Position numbers and translations under genes: made by a program. Below are positions 6,308 to 6,381 of a stretch of DNA of 6,381 bases, one piece after another (position 1 is the stretch's first letter; every line of letters begins with the position of its first letter). The stretch comes from Altererythrobacter sp. (GTDB taxonomy: Bacteria; Pseudomonadota; Alphaproteobacteria; Sphingomonadales; Sphingomonadaceae). The stretch covers positions 1 through 6,381 of the forward strand of contig WTKI01000195.1 in assembly GCA_011524425.1 (NCBI GenBank), given 5' to 3'. The notes beneath the pieces are model-generated. The model saw nothing but the letters and a program-made list of their open reading frames with translations, made no database searches and had not been told where the DNA came from.

Positions 6308-6381
6308 CAGAAGCAAGCCCTCCTTCGATCAATCGCCGCACATTGCTGCGCGGCTCGGTCACGCTCGCTGGCGTTGCGGTC
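6304..6381 (+). CDS. N-terminus of a Tat-exported protein, cut by window edge
   Basis: Only 26 codons are present. GTG 6304 overlaps the transporter stop by GTGA, and GGAGG at 6292-6296 stands seven bases upstream, so this is a real start. The peptide has a short polar lead, then INRRTLLRGS (residues 9-18) and a hydrophobic run beginning with VTLAGVAV. This is a twin-arginine signal (R11-R12-T-L-L-R), implying export of a folded, often cofactor-bearing, protein. In related operons this slot is often held by a gluconate 2-dehydrogenase subunit 3-type small subunit followed by a GMC flavoprotein oxidoreductase. That identity is inferred from neighbours and the signal only. Another periplasmic oxidoreductase or hydrolase is equally possible. 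Confidence 0.75.
   Translation, partial: MTEASPPSINRRTLLRGSVTLAGVAV

Overview
The window looks like chromosomal DNA of a fairly GC-rich alphaproteobacterium. The protein families and gene pairings are most like sugar-utilisation regions of Sphingomonadales (Erythrobacter- or Sphingomonas-type bacteria). That placement is inferred from protein character and was not tested by a search. Gene density is very high. I see no RNA genes, insertion sequences, CRISPR arrays or convincing terminators.

Layout: two divergent transcription units share a 210-bp intergenic region (2418-2627). The leftward unit has an intact flavin-dependent halogenase of the tryptophan-halogenase family (912-2417, minus). 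It overlaps by ATGA with a second gene (1-915, minus) that runs off the left edge. The second gene is an intact reading frame that aligns in blocks with the halogenase. It has lost about 100 central residues and the residues needed for catalysis, so it appears to be a halogenase-derived pseudoenzyme.

The rightward unit is a tight operon: a Gfo/Idh/MocA-family NAD(P)-dependent oxidoreductase (2628-3818), a xylose-isomerase-like TIM-barrel protein of the sugar phosphate isomerase/epimerase superfamily (3815-4873), an MFS transporter with fucose-permease-like motifs (4895-6307), and the start of a Tat-exported protein (6304-6381, cut by the right edge). Neighbours overlap by ATGA or GTGA, or are separated by 21 bp.

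The rightward genes make sense as an uptake and oxidation/isomerisation route for a sugar, sugar acid, cyclitol or glycoside, with a periplasmic or membrane-associated redox component beginning at the right edge. The intergenic region holds a perfect 7-bp inverted repeat, TAAGACA-N8-TGTCTTA. It overlaps the best promoter candidate of the sugar operon and a weaker divergent candidate for the halogenase unit, so one regulator could control both. The most unusual feature is this coupling of an active-looking halogenase, a degenerate halogenase partner and a sugar catabolic operon.
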